The notes beneath the pieces were generated by a model, which was not told the origin of the DNA, made no database searches, and saw only the letters and a list, made by a program, of their open reading frames with translations. This document shows, piece after piece, positions 7,449-15,682 of a stretch of 41,176 nucleotides of DNA. This DNA comes from Rhodocyclaceae bacterium (lineage in GTDB: Bacteria; Pseudomonadota; Gammaproteobacteria; Burkholderiales; Rhodocyclaceae): assembly GCA_020445665.1 (NCBI GenBank), contig JAGRGD010000067.1:1-41176 (forward strand). Reading direction: 5' to 3'. The position numbers were made by a program, and so were the translations under genes. The stretch's first letter is position 1, and every line of letters begins with the position of its first letter.

Positions 7449-8064
7449 GGCCCGTCCCTCAGACGTCTCAGCGTACTGCAGCACGACCACGGCTGCGAAG
7501 CGGCTGGGCCTGTCGCCCGGCACTGTCCAGCAGATGGTCGAGAACGGCACCCTCGAGGCGTGGAAGACCGCTGGCGGGCACCGTCGCATCCTGTCTTCGT
7601 CGGTCGAGGCCTTTCTGGCCCGGTCGGGGGGGGTCGGTGTCCTGCCGCAGACCGAGCCCCATGACCGTCTCCGCGTGCTGGTGGCGGAAGACGACGCGAT
7701 CATGTGCAAGCTCTACGCCCACCATGTCGAGGAGTGGGAGCTGCCGATCGACCTGACCATCGTCGGCAACGGGGTCGATGCGCTGCTCGAACTGGGCCGC
7801 AGCCCACCCGACATGCTGATCACCGACCTGATGATGCCGATGATCGATGGCTTCGAGATGCTGCGCCGGGTTGCAGACAATCCCTTGCTGGCGGAAACGG
7901 ACATCGTCGTCGTGACGGGCATGACCGACGACGAGATCGAGGCGCGGGGCGGTCTGCCGGGCGACGTGACGCGGTATGGCAAGCCGGTGCCCTTCTCGGA
8001 ACTGCACGGCTATACCCAGGCCAAGGTGGTCGCCCTGCGTCGCCTGCAGCGGCGCGCGCGCTGA
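7447..8064 (+). CDS. Response regulator with N-terminal MerR/excisionase-type HTH domain
   Basis: A 205-residue protein with reversed architecture. An N-terminal excisionase/MerR-like winged HTH (about 10-58: STTTAAKRLGLSPGTVQ, then GGHRRI) precedes a C-terminal receiver (about 74-195; acidic E81/D82/D83, phospho-acceptor D127 in ITDLMMP, K179 in YGKPV). The HTH-first order differs from OmpR/NarL regulators. It is convergent with the signalling operon that ends at 8091, only 26 bp away, and may be a DNA-binding output for a kinase there; that link is inference. There is no clear Shine-Dalgarno; the start follows three tandem 9-mers. Confidence 0.88.
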   Translation: MARPSDVSAYCSTTTAAKRLGLSPGTVQQMVENGTLEAWKTAGGHRRILSSSVEAFLARSGGVGVLPQTEPHDRLRVLVAEDDAIMCKLYAHHVEEWELPIDLTIVGNGVDALLELGRSPPDMLITDLMMPMIDGFEMLRRVADNPLLAETDIVVVTGMTDDEIEARGGLPGDVTRYGKPVPFSELHGYTQAKVVALRRLQRRAR

Positions 8065-8090
8065 GCCCGCAGCGCCGCCGGCGGGGCGCC

Positions 8091-8954
8091 TCAGAAGACC
8101 GTCCACCAGTCGCCTTCCCAGTTCCGTCCGCGGGATCCCAGGCGCTGGTCGGTGACGAAGTCGCGCGCGGACGCCAGGCGCTCGAGGTTGGCGACGAAGA
8201 CGTCGACGATCTCCGGGTCGAAGCGTCGCCCGCGGGCCTGCCGGATCTCTTCCCTGACCACCTCGTCCGAGCGCTGTGCAACGCGCCCCCGGGCCATGGT
8301 GCGCTCGTCGAAGTAGTCGATCACGGCGACGATCCTGGCGGCGAGCGGGACCTGATTGCCGGCGAGCCCGGCCGGGTAGCCGCTGCCGTCCCAGTGTTCG
8401 TGGTGCCCCAGCGCGATCTCGGATGCCATGTTGAGGACCGGAATGTCGCTGCCGCCGAGGATGCGCGCGCCGATCTCGGTGTGGCTGTTCAGCAGGCGCC
8501 GCTCGACGTCGCCAGGCTCGGCCGTGCCGCGCAGGATGTCCTGGGGGACGGCGATCTTGCCGACATCGAGCATCGGCGCCGCATGGAGCAGCATGTCGCA
8601 CCAGGTGCGGGGGCGCCCCAGTTCGCGCGCCAGTATCGCCGACAGGGCGCCGATGCGGACGATCCGGACGCCGCTGTCGCCCTCCTTGAACTCCGCGGCA
8701 TGGGCCAGGCGGAACAGGGTCTCGTGGTGGGCCCGGGTGAGGGCGCGAAACGCGGCGTCGCGCTCGCAGCGGACGCGATGAAAGTCGTCGACGAGCCGGT
8801 ACATCTGGCTGAAGGCGGCTTCCCGTTCCACGCGCTCATGTTCGAGCTGTGCCCGAGGCAGCCGCAGCGGCGGGTCGCTGCGGGTCGGCACGTCGGCGTC
8901 CGACAGGGTGATCTCGGTCAGGGTGCCGAATGGGGCGATCTGAACGTCGCTCAT
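8091..8954 (-). CDS. Degenerate HD-GYP-like protein
   Basis: A 287-residue protein with an HD-GYP fold (about 75-260) but altered metal ligands. The HD dyad reads M128-L129-D130-V-G-K, so the His is Leu (codon CTC; CAC would give His). The first-helix His of the usual TGxHxxR motif is R97. The DALTxRPYK stretch is replaced by DERTMARGR. H158, H184-H185 and GYP (192-194) remain. It probably cannot hydrolyse c-di-GMP normally and may bind it or act as a partner protein. The ATG at 8954 overlaps the stop of the LOV kinase gene by 4 nt (ATGA), so it is the last gene of the 15413-8091 operon. It has no receiver domain. Confidence 0.88.
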   Translation of the reverse strand: MSDVQIAPFGTLTEITLSDADVPTRSDPPLRLPRAQLEHERVEREAAFSQMYRLVDDFHRVRCERDAAFRALTRAHHETLFRLAHAAEFKEGDSGVRIVRIGALSAILARELGRPRTWCDMLLHAAPMLDVGKIAVPQDILRGTAEPGDVERRLLNSHTEIGARILGGSDIPVLNMASEIALGHHEHWDGSGYPAGLAGNQVPLAARIVAVIDYFDERTMARGRVAQRSDEVVREEIRQARGRRFDPEIVDVFVANLERLASARDFVTDQRLGSRGRNWEGDWWTVF

Positions 8955-11900
8955 GCGTTTGCCTCCTCTGTCTGGGTTGCAGTCTGTCCGTCGCCACCGC
9001 TGGCGACAGGGAGCCACAGGGTGATGCGGGTGCCGGCGCCGCTGCGGCTCTCGAGGGCCACCCGACCCCCGTGCAGTTCGACGATCTCCTTCACCAGGGA
9101 CAGCCCGAGGCCCGTGCCGGGGATGTTTCCGGACGAGTCGGCGCGGAAGAAGCGCTCGAAGGCGCGGGCGGTCTGCTCGGGCGTCATGCCGATGCCCTGG
9201 TCGGTCACTTCGAGGCCGACGCGCTGGCCGGCGCCTTCCCCTTCGAGCAGGATGCGCAGCGTGATCTCCCCCCCTTCCGGCGAGTACTTGTAGGCGTTGG
9301 AGAGGATGTTGGTGAGTGCCTGCTGGATCTTGGCGGCGTCCACCTCGACCTCGGGCATCGGGTCGGGACGCATCACCGTCACGTGGCGTCGGTCGCCCGG
9401 CATCATCAACGCCTTGAGGGTCTCGTCCACGATGCGATCGAGGCCGATCCGGTCTATCCGGAAGTCCTTTCCGGCCCGGGCCTCGATACGGGCCAGATCA
9501 AGCAGCTCGTTGAGCAGTTGGGTCAGCCGAGTGGACTGGCGGTTGATGGTCTCGAGCAGGTCGCGGGTGCGGCCTTCGTCGTACTTGCGGTTCAGCAGCA
9601 GTTCGGAGAAGCCCATGATGCTCGCCATCGGGGTCCGCAACTCGTGGGCCGCTGTCGACAGGAACTCGCTCTTCATCCGGTCCACCTCGGATTCCCGGGT
9701 GATGTCCCGGAAATACACGACCCGGCTGGCCGCATCGGCGCCGGCCTGTCGAATGCTGCGGGACAGGACACGATGGGTCGGTTGCATCAGCGTGAGCACA
9801 TGGCGGTCCTGGCTGCGGGCGCAGGTTTCCCGTTGGTCGCAGGTGTCGCAGTCGGCCATGCAGTCGGACAGGGCCGGGAACGGCTGGGCGGGGTCGCAGC
9901 GCTCGCGCAGGCAGGCATCGAAGGCTTCGATGCTCATGCCCTCCAGCTCGCCGACGTTGAGGCCGACCATCCGCTCGAACGCAGGGTTGGCGAAGGCCAG
10001 CCGGCCCTCGCTGTCGAAGGACACGAAGCCGTCGGGGCTGAGGGTGAAGATCGTGTCGAGCCGGACAAACCACTCGAACATGCGGGCTTCGGCATCCCGC
10101 TTGTCGGTGACGTCGGTCTGTACGCCGACGTAGTGCGTCACACGGCCGGTCTGGGGATCCCGCACTGGCGCCATCGACAGCTCGTTCCAGAACATCCTGC
10201 CGTCCTTGCGGAAGTTGCGCAGCACCACCTGGCACTCGGACTCGCTGGCGAGCGCCTCGCGCAGCGTGTCCAGCTCCGGCTGGCTTGTCTCCTGCCCCTG
10301 CAGGAAGCGGCAGTTCGTGCCGATGACCTCGGCCACCTCGTAGCCGGTGATGCGGGTAAAGGCGTCGTTGGCATAGACGATCGGCTGGCCGGGCTCGGTC
10401 ATGTCCGAGATCACGATCCCGTTGGAGCTGGCCTGCAGTGCGCGGTCGCGAATGCGCAGGTCCTCTTCGGCCTGGTGGCGCTCGGTGATGTCCGAGAGCG
10501 AGCCGTTGAGGCCGCTGATCTGTCCGCCATCATCATGGGCGGCACGCGCGTGGAGGCGGATCCAGCGGAAGCCGCCGTCGGCGGTGCGGCAGCGCAGCTC
10601 GCAGGTGCAGGCGTCGCGGGTGCCGTCGAGCACCTCGTCGAGCCTGTCCCGGGCGCGCGGTCGGTCTTCCTCTAGCAGGTAGTCCAGCATCGGGCTGCCG
10701 GCAGAGGCCGTCGTGGCGAAGCCGGTGATTTCCTGCCAGGCCGGGTTGAGGAAGGTGAAGTGCTTGTGGGCGTCGGCCTGGAAGATCACATCCTTCACGC
10801 TCTCGACGACCGACTGATAGCGGCGCTCGGACCGGATGCGCTCCGAGATGTCGTTGAGGACGCCGATCATGTGGGTCACGACGGTTCCGTCGTCCTCCCG
10901 CACCGGCGAGATCGACAGTTCGCACCAGCGGCGCGCTCCGTCGCGGCAGCGCAGACGCAGGGTCACGGCACACTCGCTCCGCTGCCGCACCGCCTGGCGC
11001 AGCGTGGCAACGGCGTTCGCGTCACGACGGTCGGCATGGAGGAAGCGCCAGTCGCGCCCGATCGTTTCCTCGGCGGTGTAGCCGGTCAGGAGGGCGAAGG
11101 CCGGGTTGGCGTACTCGACCTTTTCCTCGACGCCCTGGCTGACGGCGACGATCAGGATGCCGCTGCGGCTGGATTCCAGGGCGCGATCCTTGAGTCGCAG
11201 CGTCAGTTCCGCCGCCTCACGTGCGGCCTCGGCCTCGACCTGCTCCGTGACATCGCTGATGATGCCGTCGATGTGCGCCGGCTCGCCCTGCTCGTTGAAG
11301 ACCAGGTAGATCCGCTCGAACAGCCAGCGCTGCTGGTTGTCCGGACAGCGGATGCGGTAGCGCAGCTCGGCACAGCCCTCCTCGAGCAACTCGCGGAAGA
11401 CGCTGGCGACCAACGCTTGATCTTCCTCGACGACGAGCGAGCGCAGCCATGCGAAATCCACCCGCGGGTCGAGGGAGCGTGTATTGGTGATGCGATAGGC
11501 GCTCGGGCTCATGTACAGCGTCTCGCGCAGGTCGGTGCTGACCGAATAGAGGACGTCCTGGATCGATTCCAGGATGCCGGCGAGGCGGGCCTGGGTCTCG
11601 GCGAGGGCCTGGGTGCGGCGCTCTACCTCCCGCTCGAGCCCGTCCTGGGCGCCCTGCACCGTGGCCAGCATGCGATTGAAGGCGCGCCCGACCGCGCTGA
11701 TCTCGTCGTTGCCCCGGGTCTCCACGGCACCACCGGCAGCGATGCCCTCATCGGCAATCCGGCGGGCGGTGGCGGCGAGATCCCGCAGTGGGCCGGTCAG
11801 ACGTCGGGCGGTGGCGGTTGCCAGGCTGCGGGTGGCGATCAGCGCCACCGCCGCGACCAGCAGATAGAGGAGGGAAACCTGGAGCAGGGGCGCATGGGCC

Positions 11901-12667
11901 TGGAGTGCGCTGAGTTCGGCTCGGACGAACAGGGGGGGGATGGCGGTTGCCAGACCGTCGGTCAGCGGCAGGGTCACCCCTACGCCTTCGCCGGCGAAGC
12001 TGCGCCCCGCCAGGAGCAAGGGGTTGTGGCTGGCGTCGGTGAGGGTGAGCCGGTAGTCCGCCTCCAGCGCCGCGAAGCGGGTGTGGAACAGGCCGTCCAG
12101 GTCGATCTCGACCAGCACCGCCCCTTCCGAGGTGCCGGTCGGCTCATAGATGACCGGATGAACCAGCAGCAGGTGGGCATGGGTGCCCCGTCTCAGCAGG
12201 AGCGCTTCGCTCGTGCCCGAGTCGGCGACCCGGGCCGCCACGGTCCTGTCGCTGTCGACCAGGGGCGCCTCACCGCTCCGGATCAGCGCGCGGCCACGAA
12301 AATCGACCACCTCCACCGCCCAGATGCCGGGCAGGCTGTCGCGGAATTCGCCGATGAAGGGTTCGAGATAGGCCCGCCGCCCCTCGGTGTCGGCCAGCGC
12401 GGTGCGCACCAGCGTACGGCTGGCCAGATCGCGGCTGCTCTTGACCAGGTTCTCCAGCTGGAAGCGGAAGCCCGAGGCGACATAGCCGGACTGCGCTTCG
12501 ATGCGGGCGTAGATGCGATCGCTGAGCAGCGAGCCGATTGCCGCATACGTGATGATCGAGAGGGTCAGCACGGCGGTACCCGCCAAGGCCATGGCCGCCG
12601 CCGAGAAGCGGTTGGCCAGGCTGTTGTCCACCCAGCTACGGTAGCGGGACGCAACGCGCGCGAACAT
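8951..12667 (-). CDS. Membrane multi-PAS sensor histidine kinase with LOV domain and Cys-rich PAS insertion
   Basis: A 1238-residue kinase. In order: TM1 (about 24-48), an extracytoplasmic sensor domain (about 49-258), TM2 (about 261-283), HAMP (about 284-340), a short coiled coil, then five PAS-like modules (about 363-475, 495-608, 617-730, 741-855, 865-990), HisKA with H1008 (HELRTP), and HATPase_c (N1124, DQGIG from D1156, GTGLGL from G1184). The fourth PAS is LOV-like: GTNCRFLQG with C786, NFRKDG (N818), FWN (N828) and VGVQ (Q850). The second has GRDWRFLH with W540 where LOV has Cys. The fifth carries Cys at 919, 924, 936, 940, 943 and 949. GGAGGG precedes the ATG at 12667, 2 nt after the binding-protein gene. 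An operon partner may supply the ligand. Confidence 0.93.
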   Translation of the reverse strand: MFARVASRYRSWVDNSLANRFSAAAMALAGTAVLTLSIITYAAIGSLLSDRIYARIEAQSGYVASGFRFQLENLVKSSRDLASRTLVRTALADTEGRRAYLEPFIGEFRDSLPGIWAVEVVDFRGRALIRSGEAPLVDSDRTVAARVADSGTSEALLLRRGTHAHLLLVHPVIYEPTGTSEGAVLVEIDLDGLFHTRFAALEADYRLTLTDASHNPLLLAGRSFAGEGVGVTLPLTDGLATAIPPLFVRAELSALQAHAPLLQVSLLYLLVAAVALIATRSLATATARRLTGPLRDLAATARRIADEGIAAGGAVETRGNDEISAVGRAFNRMLATVQGAQDGLEREVERRTQALAETQARLAGILESIQDVLYSVSTDLRETLYMSPSAYRITNTRSLDPRVDFAWLRSLVVEEDQALVASVFRELLEEGCAELRYRIRCPDNQQRWLFERIYLVFNEQGEPAHIDGIISDVTEQVEAEAAREAAELTLRLKDRALESSRSGILIVAVSQGVEEKVEYANPAFALLTGYTAEETIGRDWRFLHADRRDANAVATLRQAVRQRSECAVTLRLRCRDGARRWCELSISPVREDDGTVVTHMIGVLNDISERIRSERRYQSVVESVKDVIFQADAHKHFTFLNPAWQEITGFATTASAGSPMLDYLLEEDRPRARDRLDEVLDGTRDACTCELRCRTADGGFRWIRLHARAAHDDGGQISGLNGSLSDITERHQAEEDLRIRDRALQASSNGIVISDMTEPGQPIVYANDAFTRITGYEVAEVIGTNCRFLQGQETSQPELDTLREALASESECQVVLRNFRKDGRMFWNELSMAPVRDPQTGRVTHYVGVQTDVTDKRDAEARMFEWFVRLDTIFTLSPDGFVSFDSEGRLAFANPAFERMVGLNVGELEGMSIEAFDACLRERCDPAQPFPALSDCMADCDTCDQRETCARSQDRHVLTLMQPTHRVLSRSIRQAGADAASRVVYFRDITRESEVDRMKSEFLSTAAHELRTPMASIMGFSELLLNRKYDEGRTRDLLETINRQSTRLTQLLNELLDLARIEARAGKDFRIDRIGLDRIVDETLKALMMPGDRRHVTVMRPDPMPEVEVDAAKIQQALTNILSNAYKYSPEGGEITLRILLEGEGAGQRVGLEVTDQGIGMTPEQTARAFERFFRADSSGNIPGTGLGLSLVKEIVELHGGRVALESRSGAGTRITLWLPVASGGDGQTATQTEEANA

Positions 12668-12669
12668 GG

Positions 12670-13881
12670 TCAGCCCTCCGAATAGACCGGCAGCAGGCGG
12701 CCTTTCCTGTCGAAGCGGGTGAGGAGCAGATCGTCCCGCGACAGGCCTTCGTGACGATTGGCGGTAAATGCCGGTGCGTATCGCCGCACGACCCCCTCGT
12801 ACGGGGGCAGGGCCTCGAGCGCGGCGCGTATCGCCGCCCGATCGGTACTGCCGGCCTGCTGGATCGCCAGGGCGAGCAGGCGGACGAGGTCGTAGGCCTG
12901 GGCGATGCCCAGCGCTGACGGGATCTCCAGCGGATCGGACACGCCATAGGCCTGGGCGCTGCGCTCTGCCAGCCGGCGCGCCTCGGCATTGCGCAGGCGC
13001 GCGAAGCTGAAGGTCTGGATGATCTTGAGGTCGATCTCGTGCAGGGCGGGACCGCACAGCTCGGCGAAGCGACCGCCGGTCACGCCCCAGTGGCTCACCA
13101 CCGGAATCCGCCGTGATGGCGGGAGGCTGGCCATGTTGCGCACCAGTACCGCGCCCTCGGGTTCGTTCGCGACGAGGACCAGGCCGCGCGCGCCCTTTTC
13201 GAGCATCGGCAGGTAGCGGTTCATCAGGTCCGTCTCGCCGCCCCAGTTGTGCCAGGCCGTGGCCCGCAGCGCGAGTTCGGGTCGGGCGGCGATGTGGGCG
13301 CGGGCCGCGGACTCATTGCTCCGGCCCCAGCCGCTGTTGGGCACGAACAGCCCGATGTCGCGGATGCCCCGGCGGGCGAGGTCGTCGATCAGAACCTGCA
13401 TGGCCCAGCTGTCCCGCAGCCCGACGCGGAAGACGTAGTTGGGCGAATAGCCGTTGTCGACGATTCCGTCGGCCGCAGCCCAGGGGTCCAGCAAGGGCAG
13501 GCCGAGCTCGTGAATGACCGGCAGCGAGGCGAGGGCCACCGGGCTGAACTTGCCGCACAGGTAGGCGACGAGATCGTCGATCGCGCCGAAGGCCCGCACG
13601 TTCTCGATCCCCCGCGCCGGCAGGCTGCGATTGTCGAGTGCCATCAGTTGCAGGGGTCGGCCGCCGAGCAGGCCGCCGTCGCGGTTGATGTCCGCGATGG
13701 CCAGCTCGATGCCGAGGCGGATGGCTTCATCCGAGGTGCTGGTCCGGTCGCGGAACTCGGCGTCGAGTCCGATCAGGATCGGGCGCGGGCCGGCGGCCCG
13801 GGCCAGGCCACCTGCGAGCCCCAGTCCGAGGAGCGAGGCGCCGGCCGCAAGGCTGCGTCGTCGTTGCTTGTCGATCATCAT
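12670..13881 (-). CDS. Periplasmic substrate-binding protein (branched-chain amino acid/urea type)
   Basis: About 403 residues of the Peripla_BP_6 (LivJ/UrtA-like) fold. It has a twin-arginine-like leader (QRRRSLAAG, Ala cleavage near ARAAG), then two lobes starting PILIGLDAEF and continuing through DINRDGGLLGGRPL to YLCGKFSPVALA. No permease or ATPase gene is near, and it sits between a receiver gene (9-nt gap) and the sensor kinase gene (2-nt gap). This suggests it senses a ligand for the kinase rather than importing it, as LuxP does for LuxQ; that role is inference. GAGG sits 7 nt before the ATG at 13881; ATGs at 13887 and 13878 are alternatives. Confidence 0.9.
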   Translation of the reverse strand: MMIDKQRRRSLAAGASLLGLGLAGGLARAAGPRPILIGLDAEFRDRTSTSDEAIRLGIELAIADINRDGGLLGGRPLQLMALDNRSLPARGIENVRAFGAIDDLVAYLCGKFSPVALASLPVIHELGLPLLDPWAAADGIVDNGYSPNYVFRVGLRDSWAMQVLIDDLARRGIRDIGLFVPNSGWGRSNESAARAHIAARPELALRATAWHNWGGETDLMNRYLPMLEKGARGLVLVANEPEGAVLVRNMASLPPSRRIPVVSHWGVTGGRFAELCGPALHEIDLKIIQTFSFARLRNAEARRLAERSAQAYGVSDPLEIPSALGIAQAYDLVRLLALAIQQAGSTDRAAIRAALEALPPYEGVVRRYAPAFTANRHEGLSRDDLLLTRFDRKGRLLPVYSEG

Positions 13882-13890
13882 GGCCATGCC

Positions 13891-14280
13891 TCAGGCGGCT
13901 TCGCCTGCCGCGCTCTCAAGCATCATGTCGACCGTGTCGATCAGCTCGAGCGGGCTGAAGGGTTTGGTGAGGTAGGCGTCTGCGCCGGCCTTGTCGCCTG
14001 CTTCAAGGTCCGTCTGCTGACCGCGTGCGGTCAGCATCACGACCTTGGTCGGCGCCAGCGAGGGCGTGCTCTTGACCCGCTCGCAGACCTGGAATCCGTC
14101 CAGTTCTCCCGGCATCATCACGTCGAGCAGCATCAGGTGGGGCTTGAGACCCTCCACCATGCGCAGGCCACTGGCGCCGTTGTCGGCCTCGTGCAGCTCG
14201 TAGTCGCCGAACTCGAGGGTCATCCGGATCAGCTTGCGGATGTCTGCCTGGTCTTCAACGATCAGAATGATCTTGCTCAT
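13891..14280 (-). CDS. Single-domain response regulator (CheY-like)
   Basis: A 129-residue stand-alone receiver: E9-D10 acidic pair, phospho-acceptor D53 (LLDVMMPG), T84 (LTAR) and K106 (TKPF). There is no output domain, so it probably shuttles phosphoryl groups or acts by protein-protein contact. Its start overlaps the stop of the preceding kinase-like gene by 4 nt (ATGA), and the binding-protein gene follows closely. Likely phospho-donor is the LOV kinase. A CheZ-like phosphatase candidate is encoded 1.4 kb upstream at 15683-16255. Confidence 0.93.
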   Translation of the reverse strand: MSKIILIVEDQADIRKLIRMTLEFGDYELHEADNGASGLRMVEGLKPHLMLLDVMMPGELDGFQVCERVKSTPSLAPTKVVMLTARGQQTDLEAGDKAGADAYLTKPFSPLELIDTVDMMLESAAGEAA

Positions 14281-15413
14281 GTCTCGCTCCCGGATACGGT
14301 GGCCGCCGCTCTGCGGCGCTCCATCAGGCGCGCGAGGTCGCGCGCATAGCGTTGGGCCTGCTCGAGGTCGAGCTGGCCGTCCTGTTGTTGGGGTGCACCT
14401 GCGGGCAGTTCGATCACGCAGCCAAAGTCGTCGTCGCCCGCCTGCTCGATGCTCATGCGCCCGCGATGCAGTTCGATGATCTGGCGCGCGAGGGGGAGGC
14501 CCAGACCAAAACCCGGTACCTGGCGCCGGCGCGCATTGCGCCCCCGGTAAACCGGTTGCATCAGCCGCTGCCGCAGGGCCGGCGCCATCACGCCCGCGCC
14601 CGCGTTGCGGACCGTGATGCGCAGGAAGCCGTTGAGGAGGACCGCCCTGACGGCAACCTCACTGCCGTTCGGCGCGTAGGTGATGGCGTTCTCCAGGACC
14701 TCGCGCAGCGCCCGGCCGAGCCAGCGTTCGCTGCCGTAGAGGGGCGGCAGGTCATCCGCCGCCACCGCGGCGATCGTGAGGTTCCCCTTGCTGGCCAGTT
14801 CCTGCATGCCGTGGCACTCTGCGGTGAGCCACGGGCGAACCAGAATCCGGTCATCGGCGCGGATGGCGTGGCCCTCGGAGAGCGAGGCCAGGGTCGACAG
14901 GCGCGAAACCTGTTCGGCCAGCCGGCTGGCCAGGGTGGCTGCCCGCTTACGCGCGGCAGTCAGCCGCCCCTCATCGACCGGTTCGCCGCACAGCGCCACC
15001 AGTTCGCCCAGGGCCTCGTCGAGCTGGTCCATCGGGGTCCGGCACTCACGCTCTATCAGCTGGGACAGGTTGTCGATGGCGGCAGAGAAGAACTGGTCTT
15101 CCGTCAGGTTGTAGAGGACCACCACGAAATCCGTGCCGACGGGACTGGCGAGGAGGTGGGCCTGGATGGTGTCGGCGTCGGCCACCAGGCACTCCTCGCC
15201 GAGCTGGATGCGCTCGACATGCGGAACGGTCAGGTGGCCAGCGGTTGCACCTGCCACCATCCGGGCAATCTGGGGGTTGTTGATGGGCTTGTCGGTCCGC
15301 GAGGGAATCAGCCGCAGGGCGGCTTCGTTGGCGAAGCGGACCTGCCCCTGACGCGAGATGATGAACAGCCCGTCCCTGACGGTATGAAAGAGCCGTTTCA
15401 TGAGCGGATTCAT
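14277..15413 (-). CDS. Predicted pseudo-histidine kinase (PAS, DHp-like, HATPase_c)
   Basis: A 378-residue soluble protein. A PAS-like domain (about 1-105) is followed by a DHp-like helical pair (about 108-180) and an HATPase_c domain (about 190-340). Where kinases have HELRTP it reads R122-E-C-R-T-P, so the phospho-acceptor His is Arg (codon CGT; CAT would give His). The N-box is kept (EN at 241-242), but the G1 motif is N270-A-G-A-G with Asn for the usual Asp; G2 is intact (GFGLGL from 301). It is unlikely to autophosphorylate and may act as a scaffold or phosphatase-like regulator. It is the first gene of the five-gene operon. AGGATC precedes the ATG at 15413. Confidence 0.88.
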   Translation of the reverse strand: MNPLMKRLFHTVRDGLFIISRQGQVRFANEAALRLIPSRTDKPINNPQIARMVAGATAGHLTVPHVERIQLGEECLVADADTIQAHLLASPVGTDFVVVLYNLTEDQFFSAAIDNLSQLIERECRTPMDQLDEALGELVALCGEPVDEGRLTAARKRAATLASRLAEQVSRLSTLASLSEGHAIRADDRILVRPWLTAECHGMQELASKGNLTIAAVAADDLPPLYGSERWLGRALREVLENAITYAPNGSEVAVRAVLLNGFLRITVRNAGAGVMAPALRQRLMQPVYRGRNARRRQVPGFGLGLPLARQIIELHRGRMSIEQAGDDDFGCVIELPAGAPQQQDGQLDLEQAQRYARDLARLMERRRAAATVSGSET

Positions 15414-15455
15414 GGTGATCCTGGCGGCAGCGCGCTCGGAGAATTTGACGGTTTT

Positions 15456-15512
15456 ATTGAATCATGAGATTTGATGTCCAGCAACGCTGTTTATGGTTTT
15501 TGCTGTTTTTGC
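15456..15512 (-). promoter_or_regulatory. Putative promoter with A-tract UP-like element for the signalling operon
   Basis: This is the most AT-rich stretch in the neighbourhood. On the minus strand it reads TTGCTG (15484-15479), a 17-bp spacer and TTCAAT (15461-15456), placing transcription start near 15449, about 36 nt before the ATG at 15413. Immediately upstream are two direct repeats of GCAAAAAC at 15512-15505 and 15503-15496, nine bases apart, resembling an UP element. Hexamer matches are only moderate. Confidence 0.4.
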
Positions 15513-15633
15513 GGAAATTCGGCGGGTAAGTAACGATGAGCGGTCTCTCTCGAGACCTTCTCGCACCCCGGAAAGGACCTGGCTGGCCACTCCCACACCG
15601 AGCACGGTCGTCTGCCGGCAGCGGACGACCATG

Positions 15634-15655
15634 AAAAAGCCCCCTTTCGGGGGCT
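15634..15655 (-). terminator. Rho-independent terminator of the CheZ-like gene
   Basis: On the minus strand AGCCCCC, a 4-nt GAAA loop and GGGGGCT form a perfect 7-bp stem followed by TTTTT. It lies 28 bp beyond the stop of the gene at 15683 and separates that gene from the signalling operon promoter. This is the cleanest intrinsic terminator I found in the window. Confidence 0.85.
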
Positions 15656-15682
15656 GTCAGTCGGGGCGGGCGGGAAACCGGG

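Noticed and set aside
10760-12685. Plus-strand open frame opposite the LOV kinase
   Set aside because: Antisense of a kinase with well-ordered PAS, HisKA and HATPase motifs; no protein family visible.
12670-13881. ABC amino-acid importer operon
   Set aside because: No permease or ATPase gene accompanies the binding protein; the adjoining genes are all signalling proteins.
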